Positions 20,001 to 24,197 of a stretch of DNA of 25,086 nt are shown here, in pieces (positions within the stretch are counted from its first letter, which is position 1; every line of letters begins with the position of its first letter). The stretch is from Kiritimatiellia bacterium (GTDB lineage: Bacteria > Verrucomicrobiota > Kiritimatiellia > RFP12 > UBA1067): positions 1 through 25,086 of the forward strand of contig JAFVZE010000012.1 in the NCBI GenBank assembly GCA_017508315.1, written 5' to 3'. The notes beneath the pieces are model-generated. The model did no database searches. It saw only the letters and a program-made list of their open reading frames with translations, and was not told where the DNA came from. The position numbers and the translations under genes were made by a program.

Positions 20001-20365
20001 CGAGGTTCATCAAGATTCAGGTCGGCTCGCCGGAGAAGCACGGCGAGGCGATCGAGGCGGCGGATGACAAGATGCAGATGCTTACGCGCACGCTCGCCAA
20101 GCGGATGCTGTCGATGGAGAAAGACAACATCCCCGTCTGGCGGGCGGACCCGGAAAAGTACGAAGCAACGCTCGACGATTGGCAGAAGCGCTACGGCTTC
20201 AGCGATTGGACCAGGGCGAAGATCGAGGCGAAGTACATCAACGCCTCGAACGCCCGCAGCTACTACGAGTATCAAGACCAGAAGAAACTGAACTCGTTGC
20301 GTAAGAAGGCCTATCAGCTCGGCTTCGACGACGCGGAGGTGGACCTGATGCTCGGCGAGGAGTAA
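11096..20365 (+). CDS. Giant polyvalent protein with zincin, LPD3-like and ADP-ribosyltransferase-like modules
   Basis: A 3089-aa single frame. Residues 18-51 contain two DADGN motifs. Gly/Ala-rich hydrophobic stretches at about 155-192, 343-368, 391-416 and 426-450 could insert in membranes. Residues about 715-880 resemble the ParB-like domain of polyvalent proteins, but the usual G-R-H-R is GQNT (from G803). A zincin peptidase carries H1212-E-F-A-H1216 with E1262/E1263 as the likely third ligand. Residues about 1375-1530 look LPD3-like. The linker AVKRGDMETAQ leads to an ADP-ribosyltransferase-like module with R1678, S1697-P-S and E1737 in EWGYDDG. The C-terminal 1300 residues are mostly helical, with one hydrophobic stretch near 2747-2769, and may include an LPD38-like part. 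Known polyvalent proteins are delivered into the host with phage or conjugative DNA. Domain names are recalled from family patterns, not searched. Confidence 0.85.
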   Translation: MASANDKYKTGDKFYFTDADGNHHETNLEGRDLLSGMTEVEPRRFADADGNVYRVPEWEIEEFTRNNIAEGRKVSPQFRMRQGGGNIGDALSGNVGANDVWVSDYDKVRVQELKDRGWQRVEGEGDMTALEAAFSPKTYAEFYSDGENLKDLPENIARGVTGAAVATGTGAVKNILGLSASALAFGMDVVGAKEGAKELRRSKSIVDEMAGKVLDWNTDNILGEAFFNEADGTREMVNSGLKAAEELGGLYGLGTVVRGGGKLVAAGASALKPVEASGRVAGALVRSGEIAGGSSRTAAVLDKMSEAGTAGKVAMATVMGAQGYEDTLGAAEADGKDASDLRVRTAAAINGAAAAATAPLFGKLTGIVGKDEAKRVIMRSYGHMLKMAGLDTIEGALLGGATGVAGETADVILGGKADIEERAKRVFTSMAVGGGLVLGTKVPGALGGWVKQNRQRYAAAAAYQGREALETVGRGMPLTKSEVNLPDVKAVTVNGEVVFNDGSIYRPGRGERTLQLGGGLTRTVAAEQATVKLADGTVLDMNGRVVSVAPGKLTAHGARGEAQTPAEVVYRETDPDAANKLRIVDPATGETVDVAEINKLQAPESVRNWFAAKAEGRELPQLDADGWAYMSLYQQSAGMNPQISQAAQLALEQVRLGKMTYRQAAELVDNAITTTMGKNPSTTSIYGFRKTQGPIDPNVPTADDAVEVSAREVRTDLPALGFVPDAPRADGALPRSTVTAAERLIGYVKDGTIAPQTVDVTALPITVRMNGADPVLTMLDAAADSPVVIVRQADDGTMTVLTGQNTVEKARISGVKTIEAVTVREEDGWDVESARAISALAGLEAGGMSLSEAVAMVRRLGLSREDVQEVAGNLPDGRPELVKSAVDIAERISPVVADRLTEENVAPIAALSEGANMRTLGLGWENVQEGLVTAMPDFADAAQAKVAGIVAANMPGVEPVRAWQIAEWVAAHAEDGAVVDALSGGADGIRAIERMMAGDAAGTTPVEEPDGSFKTVNEIEAEAGGSAIENIVEPAVDKSLELSPVKDRPGTFGIARFPRVRVTAVTNEGGKFWVVEGLTAPEMLDGRNRYEMGKFLSELADRAAAAGIEIDLGDGALVEIANELVANYGEENRAKIMLARQNAVTDVLKKSHLADDVVSDPEKFNEMLMTFPEGERFVKDGKTWGFYNPADNKIYLNAALFGTQTGLNVTIHEFAHPAVIATRKANPELYNRGMELVGETDFYREVSEHPDYRDRSERHRREEALVRLLTSRLEDIKANVPAKIYKEIEEFVNQFWRRFGEANGIRDLTPAMVQTMTVEDIADAIGAEMMSGRPFGENGAENAAAEMGEVPFARALIGGRETAVSTGYPLSIRDARNPEKVLELLSPIVGKSAAQLGEMKLTRIDTASIEHLLNSKAARWDKEGISRDAKRLWRGRVGGLSVLDDIIATSNLGVEEFAKHHNKDWKKGAKFYRANTRFAIEVKNGYEIYPCQLIVAEMKNGERYVYDLVEIKKPTLSASAGNANLNMTLGSTRTGESVASSGSISQIGVSAQEDAAYLDAVKRGDMETAQKLLKVAWERNGYSQLRNHLDAHAAPSAPVEAENFRNVEALMEAREEGWDLNLWAIAKGISGQPNDFFSEQGPRLYMYDDKAGIEAQKEIAKAISMIQAGLNTRINVYRAVPKNIKSDFLQSGGEWVSPSKTYAENHGKFRFGEGEYRIIERLVPAEHLWWDGSDAREWGYDDGRQYVYANTENGSKLATVTYDDAGNVIPLSQRFNQQKADIRFARGGAERSVFVAGRARVAEDAGAGERTPSAIAASKELSRAVPTALSQAGQNRYISLPLSELEWLRKRLTGNAAPAHLAERLYGGKNAAHTRAGKLVIAADIFGSVDKTDMAEIKDALKAAGYFRDEDPAWCLTQNAADVRAEHERSESKLADELIARSERRIAGREAGGHAAARGIYADELAKIVMNLPSGQAAPGTIGKVKTIADALMRRVSGLANQADQADYFLDWAQGGSPEAPRTDEERAAQMFGAFMVMPLEMHSRANGWFTSIVGTIVSDPKLNQAWRSLSLRSTGARQSADAVAEQILRSVNRSSELAIHAMQEEGRAPIPAGDWKARMKESFFVAFDDKLGCVVARVDDRVRAYRRAKKEVMKKARTPQEKAALQAEIDRFMGEAAKNLNQFELSRTAYERGAFNEGLRYLYRMRELEDRATITWKLSEDDKLLYLNFRRVIETDGRSGSFGISPRQAQIELDAMEKKLGPERWAHLVEYGKEFHAIIEQEVLDDPRVTQMFGKDFVDYCRTQTNYVTTKRTFSPEELEQIEITREAVRQRGVHGGDDVITQMFTYGQRSGGIDKNENLATQRLKGSMAAAADQRAATWEKHQAIMQAVRRNAMVIDLKRLLIEAGVTGVSDHRRGTAGFPDNRRYGHLNYMLNGQKRTLVVPREIADGFDRDAEAIRLLTAINNFARNGYIDWNIGFRLLANPVYDQSSFYWKMPGTREPIAQSVARAVVPGGDALFAVVTQWMVRKIPVTGKLFGPHSFQAHLPKAQAIVDYLRKPHEWSAKMAKAEARGDTAAMADLLQLRDEALEVLRANMFLPTGSNFQHGKSEGFAADVMSAKGMKTAAQIAESEAAMTTRQKLVRAVNIFKKNAAAEEGDDMVAKVDAFLHDQKEFGNVRTVQESGALVKKNVATPEFDRKGKATKGIQSSLFQFFNVSIKNYFALGRAARNIPGQVAARAANVGNGRIISGMLTVGVAAVAMLKAAGGDEEKARKRFGIFFDWANFVYKAAKNFSKYTRENYAAIPIWLSKNGYTTISIAGALSSEDKFVTPWADYLVQKLASDVYGIAAEPSLAETAARATIKNVVPDLQLSAPAFKIINDAVVSHWENPTDFFTGRKTYDNDVWAMRGESLGDYGRFAGHVGMRLWNDLGGRALWQLDMQGENVHDETPETVTRVLRWIPAVSPALSRFIKIQVGSPEKHGEAIEAADDKMQMLTRTLAKRMLSMEKDNIPVWRADPEKYEATLDDWQKRYGFSDWTRAKIEAKYINASNARSYYEYQDQKKLNSLRKKAYQLGFDDAEVDLMLGEE

Positions 20366-20432
20366 GGAGAGTATGCGCTACGGGGATTGAGGGAGCAGAA
20401 AAACTTTCAATTTCTGAAAATGTATGCGGTGT

Positions 20433-20464
20433 CATTTGCAGAATCTGCAAATGTGTGATACAAT
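20433..20464 (+). promoter_or_regulatory. Toxin-antitoxin promoter with palindromic operator
   Basis: CATTTGCAG-AAT-CTGCAAATG (20433-20453) is a perfect 9-bp inverted repeat. It ends just before and touches the extended -10 TGaTACAAT (20456-20464), so a protein bound there would block RNA polymerase. Autorepression by the XRE antitoxin is the obvious reading. Confidence 0.7.
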
Positions 20465-20492
20465 ATGCCCGAATTTTGAAAACAAAATAGAA

Positions 20493-20930
20493 ATGAAGTC
20501 TCAAGAAATGTGGATTGTAAAGCGTGACTATGCCGATGAATTGAAATTCAAGCGGTATAGTAAAAAGCATCGAAATGAGACGGTTGCATGCTTTGCCAAT
20601 CTGCAAAGGTTGCTGGATGCGTTATGCAATGGCTTGACGCTGCAGCAGGCTGTTGGAGGCTTGGGCTTCATAAAATCTGAGAACGAGGATGTGTATCGAA
20701 TCGCTCAAAGTGGTGTGGCGCATGCGAAAGAGACTCGCTTGTATGTCTACATCAAGGTAAGCGGATATGACATTCAGGTTCTGACCATCGGGGATAAAAG
20801 TTCTCAGAGCAAAGATATCAGATGGTGCAAAAGTATTGTTCGAGATTTGAAAAAGCAAGAAAAACAAAGAAACGAACAGAAAACGCCGCCGATTGAAGGA
20901 GGGCAATCGGGAGGTAAAAATGAAAACTAA
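20493..20930 (+). CDS. RelE/HigB-like toxin
   Basis: A 145-aa basic protein with the pattern of RelE/ParE-fold toxins. The order is a helix with a short-spaced basic segment (KFKRYSKKH), a helical pair with NLQRLLDALCNGL, strands carrying the VYRIAQSG and TRLYVYIK core, and the closing I-G-D-K-S-S-Q-S-K-D-I segment typical of the last strand and helix. Toxins of this fold usually cut mRNA at the ribosome or inhibit gyrase. The ATG at 20493 is preferred over upstream in-frame codons because the predicted transcript begins near 20471. It overlaps the antitoxin gene by 11 bp, in toxin-first order as in HigBA. The AT-rich codons differ strongly from the giant gene before it, suggesting separate acquisition. 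Confidence 0.75.
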   Translation: MKSQEMWIVKRDYADELKFKRYSKKHRNETVACFANLQRLLDALCNGLTLQQAVGGLGFIKSENEDVYRIAQSGVAHAKETRLYVYIKVSGYDIQVLTIGDKSSQSKDIRWCKSIVRDLKKQEKQRNEQKTPPIEGGQSGGKNEN

Positions 20931-21480
20931 AAACAAGAATAACGCAGCGTCGGTTTTGGCCGATATTTGTGATGATCAGACTCTGTCCGCAGAGGTTGAA
21001 CGTGAACTTCACGAGACACGGTTTGCAACTATGATGGTTGAGAATCGTGTAAGGAAAGGGTTGACACAGAAAGATATTGCCGATCGGATGGGCGTGAGCT
21101 CGAGTACAGTTTCCCGTTTGGAGAATTCGCGTGATGCTGAGTTGCAGTACGGAGAAGTTGAGTCCTATTTGAAAGCATTGGATTTAGATTTGTCGGTGAC
21201 TGTGTTCGATAAGAATATGTCAACGACGGATTGGATAAAATACAATGTGTTTGAAATTCAACGTTTGTTGGGACATTTAACGGCGATAGCTAAAGAATGT
21301 AATGATGATCCGGCAATTGTTGATGGAATCACAAAATTCCGAGGAGAAGTTTTGTTTAACTTCTTGGTTAAATATCAGTCTTCAGGTGAAGGACTTCCGG
21401 TTTTCTCTTCGGTTAAGAGAATGGAGTCAGATGCGTTGCCGTGTCCGGAAGTTAAAAAAGATTCTTTGGTTTCTGTGTAA
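20920..21480 (+). CDS. XRE-family antitoxin
   Basis: A 186-aa protein with a helix-turn-helix at about residues 48-69 (LTQKDIADRMGVSSSTVSRLEN), the XRE type used by HigA-like antitoxins. A long C-terminal extension, roughly residues 95-186, contains FNFLVKYQSSGEG; I recognise no family in it, and it may bind the toxin. The ATG at 20920 has GGGAGGT about 5 nt upstream, whereas the open frame starting at a TTG (20893) is not needed. The 11-bp overlap with the toxin gene indicates translational coupling. It probably neutralises the toxin and represses the operon at the palindrome 20433-20453. The extension makes it longer than most HigA proteins. Confidence 0.78.
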   Translation: MKTKNKNNAASVLADICDDQTLSAEVERELHETRFATMMVENRVRKGLTQKDIADRMGVSSSTVSRLENSRDAELQYGEVESYLKALDLDLSVTVFDKNMSTTDWIKYNVFEIQRLLGHLTAIAKECNDDPAIVDGITKFRGEVLFNFLVKYQSSGEGLPVFSSVKRMESDALPCPEVKKDSLVSV

Positions 21481-21504
21481 GGTTCGCAATAGCCTTTTAA
21501 GACA

Positions 21505-21532
21505 AGAAGCCGCGGGAATATCCGCGGCTTCT
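21505..21532. terminator. Hairpin between convergent genes
   Basis: An 11-bp perfect stem (AGAAGCCGCGG with CCGCGGCTTCT) encloses a GAATAT loop. It lies between the antitoxin stop and the stop of the convergent minus-strand gene and could terminate both. T-runs are short on either side. Confidence 0.7.
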
Positions 21533-21548
21533 CATCGTTTACACGGCG

Positions 21549-21740
21549 TTAGGCAAATTCATACGATAAAACTTTCTTGCGGCGAAGCTCATAGTCTTTA
21601 ACCGTCATAATTCGCCCAAGCTGCAAATTGACATTGCCGCGAGAATAACGCCGCACAACATTCTTTGCAGTACGCTTGCGAGATTCGCGTTTATAAGACA
21701 TAAAGGACAGAAACATCCTTTTGAGTCTTGAAAGGTTCAT
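21549..21740 (-). CDS. Small basic protein of unknown function
   Basis: A 63-aa, very Lys/Arg-rich protein on the minus strand (starting MNLSRLKRMF, ending VLSYEFA). The frame is open further upstream, but the ATG at 21740 is supported by AAGGAAG upstream and by the perfect extended -10 TGgTATAAT, whose start site falls near 21767. It is transcribed divergently from the XRE repressor gene, the position that cro, excisionase or other lysogeny-switch genes occupy in phages and satellites. The charge would suit nucleic-acid or ribosome binding. I recognise no domain, and the function is open. Its 3' end faces the antitoxin gene across a shared hairpin. Confidence 0.65.
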   Translation of the reverse strand: MNLSRLKRMFLSFMSYKRESRKRTAKNVVRRYSRGNVNLQLGRIMTVKDYELRRKKVLSYEFA

Positions 21741-21773
21741 CGGTCTTACTTCCTTGAGGTTTTTGATTGCTAA

Positions 21774-21825
21774 ATTATACCAAACGCTACGCGCGCGCGT
21801 CAATTCGTGGCAGTTGGGGGCAGTT
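21774..21825 (-). promoter_or_regulatory. Leftward promoter and operator-like repeats in the divergent region
   Basis: Minus-strand TGgTATAAT occupies 21782-21774. A 12-bp palindrome (ACGCGCGCGCGT, 21789-21800) sits where its -35 would be. Two direct copies of GGCAGTT (21809-21815 and 21819-21825) follow, one helical turn apart. These are plausible binding sites for the adjacent repressor. Confidence 0.6.
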
Positions 21826-21836
21826 TCGGGGGTGGC

Positions 21837-21858
21837 CGCTCTGTTATAATGAGCGAAG
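21837..21858 (+). promoter_or_regulatory. Repressor-gene promoter, first copy of a 22-bp promoter-operator
   Basis: CGCTC-TGTTATAAT-GAGCG places an extended -10 in the middle of a 5-bp inverted repeat and is followed by AAG. The whole 22 bp recurs, inverted, at 24156-24177. The start site would be about 21857, giving an almost leaderless message if the ATG at 21859 is used. Confidence 0.75.
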
Positions 21859-21909
21859 ATGGTTGTTAGAGAACGCGACAAGTATACACCAAACGGAGTA
21901 GATAAGTCA

Positions 21910-22257
21910 ATGACAAATGGTGAAGATTTAAAAATAGTATTCTCCAATCGGATTAAATCTTTGATTGGAGATGAAACTGTTAGTGCGTTTGCCAGACGTG
22001 TTTCTCTCAATCAGGCGGCCATAGATCGCTACATTAAAGGTGCGCGAGCACCTGCACCAGATGCGCTTTTAAAAATCTCATCAACTTGTGGAGTCTCGGT
22101 GGATTGGCTACTTGGCGCATCAGATACACCAACTGGCGAATCCAACACCGAATGGAGAAAACGAGCGCTTACAGCCGAGCAAAAGCTTGAACGGATCAAC
22201 CGTGCGCTTAGTCACGCACTTAAGGGTTTCGAAGAACTCCAAGCAGCATTTTTGTGA
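21910..22257 (+). CDS. XRE/CI-like transcriptional repressor
   Basis: A 115-aa protein with a phage-repressor-type helix-turn-helix. Residues 23-69 run T-V-S-A-F-A-R-R-V, then LNQAAIDRYIKGARAPAPDA, and end with the hallmark GVSVDWLLG. A short C-terminal coiled coil (about 80-110) could dimerise it. Two starts are possible. ATG 21910 gives the normal family N-terminus but has only GGAG 11 nt upstream. ATG 21859 adds 17 residues and lies within 2 nt of the predicted transcription start, matching the leaderless style seen elsewhere in the window. It heads an operon of small membrane proteins. It probably represses its own promoter and the divergent small gene, and possibly the second promoter copy at 24156-24177. 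Confidence 0.8.
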   Translation: MTNGEDLKIVFSNRIKSLIGDETVSAFARRVSLNQAAIDRYIKGARAPAPDALLKISSTCGVSVDWLLGASDTPTGESNTEWRKRALTAEQKLERINRALSHALKGFEELQAAFL

Positions 22258-22272
22258 AAGGAAAAAATCATC

Positions 22273-22689
22273 ATGAAAGAAAAAATAATAAAGACACTCC
22301 GCTGGATAGGCGCCGTCATCTTGCCATTGCCTATACTATTTCTTACATATTTCATTGCTTCCATTATTGGTTTTTTTCAAAATCCTCATAGGATAATGTC
22401 AACGTCGCATATTTGTTTCCCGGACGATTTTATTATTCCTGGCGTGGCCGGATTTCTGTCCGGGGCAGCATCTGTAGGTATATCTCGACTTCTGGCTCCA
22501 CGCTTTGATAAGGTTTTGGGCTGGACCGTCGCTGCAGTCGTCACTGCATTCGAAATTTTCAATTTATCCTGCCTCGCATTAGATTGGAGCGATCATTCAG
22601 TTTTGGAAATCTGTACAATAATTACATCCAACATCACATGCATCATTGGCGCAATATACATGGCTGCGTACAAAACCAACAAATATTGA
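22273..22689 (+). CDS. Four-helix membrane protein of unknown function
   Basis: A 138-aa protein with four predicted membrane segments at about residues 11-34, 53-73, 82-103 and 111-131. Loops are short. The N-terminus (MKEKIIKTLRW) is basic and likely cytoplasmic. It follows the repressor gene after 15 nt and has AAAGGAAAAA upstream of its ATG, so it belongs to the same operon. I recognise no family. Small multi-pass proteins beside a lysogeny-type repressor are often superinfection-exclusion or abortive-infection factors, which is only a contextual inference. Confidence 0.7.
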   Translation: MKEKIIKTLRWIGAVILPLPILFLTYFIASIIGFFQNPHRIMSTSHICFPDDFIIPGVAGFLSGAASVGISRLLAPRFDKVLGWTVAAVVTAFEIFNLSCLALDWSDHSVLEICTIITSNITCIIGAIYMAAYKTNKY

Positions 22690-22691
22690 TT

Positions 22692-22823
22692 ATGGAAATC
22701 ACCTGTCCAAATTGCGATATTAAACTTGAACTTCCTGCTGGGGTTCAAGAAGATTGCCATCTGCGCTGCTTAGTCTGCGACAAGAAATTCCTTTACAATC
22801 CCCAGCCAAATTTTACGATATGA
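22692..22823 (+). CDS. 43-aa zinc-ribbon peptide
   Basis: The peptide starts MEITCPNCDIKLELPAG and has a second pair, CLVC, followed by DKKF. Two CxxC knuckles 20 residues apart make a classic small zinc ribbon. The longer open frame upstream overlaps the membrane-protein gene and is not needed. The ATG lies 2 nt after the previous stop, and the stop overlaps the next start (ATGA), so translation is coupled on both sides. It may act as an adaptor or nucleic-acid binder for the neighbouring membrane proteins; the function is unknown. Confidence 0.6.
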   Translation: MEITCPNCDIKLELPAGVQEDCHLRCLVCDKKFLYNPQPNFTI

Positions 22824-23029
22824 GATTAAAATCGTTTAGTATGATAAAACCTAATCTCCACCTCACCGCCAACCAGAGATTCGCGCTGACCCTCGCGCTG
22901 ATCGTCTGCGCTACAATGATCACTGTCGCGATCATTCTTCGCCCGATGCGATTCGCGCTTGGCAAGGGCATTGTGATTGATCAGCGCACAGGCACCATAT
23001 ACTGGCTGGACGGCAGCCCCTACCAATGA
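22820..23029 (+). CDS. Small single-pass membrane protein
   Basis: A 69-aa protein with one membrane helix at about residues 22-42 (FALTLALIVCATMITVAIIL) flanked by basic residues. A short tail follows with GIVIDQRTGTIYWLDG, which reads like a small beta-hairpin. The ATG overlaps the zinc-ribbon stop by four bases; an internal ATG at 22841 is an alternative start. Its stop overlaps the next ATG in the same ATGA manner. No family is recognised. Confidence 0.6.
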   Translation: MRLKSFSMIKPNLHLTANQRFALTLALIVCATMITVAIILRPMRFALGKGIVIDQRTGTIYWLDGSPYQ

Positions 23030-23427
23030 GTAACGCCTGCCCTAACTGCCAACAGCTCGCCGACGAGCGCGACCGGTTGCAGATGGTCGTCGATTTTCAG
23101 CGAGCGCGCATCGCAGAGCTCGAGGCGCTGCGCGAGTCCTGGCTGGACGCGCCCGCCCTGGCCGCTCAGGCTAAGCAGGACATCGCTAAAGCCAAAGCCG
23201 ACATGGATCGCGCGAATGAAACGATCGAAGGCAGATGGATTTTCCGCTGGATGCCGGCACTCATTGCGATCGGCATTTCGATCACCCGAATAATCGCTAA
23301 GCCTGACTCAGAATCGCCATACAACTTCTGCACTCTATTTATGATCATCACAGGCGCAGCTTATTACTTCTGCCATGTGATCGTCGCCGCAAACCGTCTT
23401 TTCCGCGGACGCTCCCCATCACAATAA
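23026..23427 (+). CDS. Coiled-coil membrane protein with N-terminal CxxC
   Basis: A 133-aa protein. It begins MSNACPNCQQL with one CxxC pair, then a charged coiled coil at about residues 10-68. Two membrane helices follow, near 73-90 and 99-122, and the tail is basic. It is coupled to the previous gene by an ATGA overlap. A cytoplasmic coiled coil joined to two membrane helices could tether or oligomerise with the other products of this operon. No family is recognised. Confidence 0.65.
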   Translation: MSNACPNCQQLADERDRLQMVVDFQRARIAELEALRESWLDAPALAAQAKQDIAKAKADMDRANETIEGRWIFRWMPALIAIGISITRIIAKPDSESPYNFCTLFMIITGAAYYFCHVIVAANRLFRGRSPSQ

Positions 23428-23430
23428 CCA

Positions 23431-23439
23431 TGCTAAAAT
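23431..23439 (+). promoter_or_regulatory. Internal extended -10 promoter
   Basis: TGcTAAAAT lies 10 nt before the ATG at 23450 in the 22-nt gap after the preceding gene. The predicted leader is only about 4 nt, so the last gene of the operon may also be expressed separately from a nearly leaderless mRNA. Confidence 0.5.
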
Positions 23440-23449
23440 CTCGCACGAT

Positions 23450-23995
23450 ATGAAACCAAAAATATACGCCCTTCTTATGTTGCTGCTCATGCCGACGCTG
23501 CTTGTGCTTTCCGTTATCCTGCTATATGGCTTTTTACCGGCAAGTGATGCGACCGTATTGCTCGTGACAACAATGCTCACCGCCACGGCAAGCTGCATTT
23601 TTGACATCTTATTCCGAAGGAGTCCAACAAGGGCCTTCATTCGGGCGCTCAAGAAATACCCAAACACCGGTCTCCTTTTCTTACTTCATCATAGAGATGC
23701 ATTTTTCGCACTAAACGAGTCTCGACACGAGCTGGTCAGACCACTCGGATCTAATTGGTGTGGACCGTTTTGGTTTAACCACAAATCTGGTCGCATCAGA
23801 TTTTACTCTAACATCGACTGCTGCGAGATTCATGAGAGGATTTTCCCGATTATCGCAGATGAACTTGACCGCAGAATGAATAAACTTTTCAAAGAGGCTA
23901 ACGGCAGCAATACCGACGATTTTGGCTTGGCCGCCGACAATCGTGGGCAAGCCTTTGTCCAGGCGTACAGCGAGATCATGTCACTAAGTATCTAA
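23450..23995 (+). CDS. Membrane-anchored protein with cytoplasmic domain
   Basis: A 181-aa protein with two N-terminal membrane helices, at about residues 5-28 and 34-54. A soluble domain of about 125 residues follows. It is basic at first (FRRSPTRAFIRALKK) and contains W-C-G-P-F-W-F-N-H-K-S-G-R-I-R-F-Y, then helices. I recognise no family for the soluble part. It ends the repressor-led operon and has a possible promoter of its own. No ribosome-binding site precedes the ATG, which matches the near-leaderless pattern. A role in membrane-linked immunity of the element is possible but unproven. Confidence 0.65.
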   Translation: MKPKIYALLMLLLMPTLLVLSVILLYGFLPASDATVLLVTTMLTATASCIFDILFRRSPTRAFIRALKKYPNTGLLFLLHHRDAFFALNESRHELVRPLGSNWCGPFWFNHKSGRIRFYSNIDCCEIHERIFPIIADELDRRMNKLFKEANGSNTDDFGLAADNRGQAFVQAYSEIMSLSI

Positions 23996-24002
23996 TCAAT
24001 CA

Positions 24003-24024
24003 GGCGCCCGAACAACCGGACGCC
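24003..24024 (+). terminator. Hairpin after the membrane-protein operon
   Basis: GGCG-c-CCG pairs with CGG-a-CGCC around AACAAC, seven pairs with one mismatch, 8 nt after the stop codon at 23995. The stem is strong, but no T-run follows. Confidence 0.45.
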
Positions 24025-24061
24025 GCTAAATCTCCTCAAAGCTCAAACATCAAAAGTAACT

Positions 24062-24102
24062 TTGTGTAAAATTTACACGAATTTACACTAAATTTTACAC
24101 AA
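24062..24102. repeat. 14-bp inverted repeat with clustered TTTACAC copies, right end
   Basis: TTGTGTAAAATTTA (24062-24075) and its exact reverse complement (24089-24102) flank 13 nt that hold further TTTACAC copies. In total there are three direct copies (24072, 24082, 24094) and one inverted copy. The outer 9-mer TTTACACAA is the same as at 8814-8822. It is probably a cluster of protein-binding sites, possibly integrase arm sites at the right end of the element. Confidence 0.7.
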
Positions 24103-24155
24103 CAAATTTTCCGACCGCCGATTTTATTGGCGTTTTCTCATTTTTCATCTTCTCA

Positions 24156-24177
24156 CTTCGCTCATTATAACAGAGCG
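24156..24177 (-). promoter_or_regulatory. Second, inverted copy of the 22-bp promoter-operator
   Basis: This is the exact reverse complement of 21837-21858. On the minus strand it is a complete extended -10 promoter (TGtTATAAT) inside the CGCTC/GAGCG repeat, with a start site near 24157. Its transcript would run leftwards through the TTTACAC cluster. The only short frame is a 17-codon one (24148 to 24095), so it may make a regulatory or antisense RNA. Confidence 0.7.
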
Positions 24178-24197
24178 ACAGTAAAAAGGAAAGAAAA

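Larger units (their letters stand above)
8630..24125. mobile_element. Proposed integrative element with integrase, giant polyvalent protein and immunity-like genes
   Basis: The segment is bracketed by similar landmarks in mirror order. On the left, a palindrome containing ACCGCCGCATTTT is followed by inverted TTTACACAA motifs. On the right, TTTACACAA motifs are followed by ACCGCCGATTTT (24114-24125). Inside are an integrase, a repressor with a divergent small gene, a toxin-antitoxin pair and a giant polyvalent protein. No capsid, terminase, portal, replication or conjugation gene is visible. The two core-like sequences differ by one base, so these ends are a hypothesis only. Confidence 0.35.
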
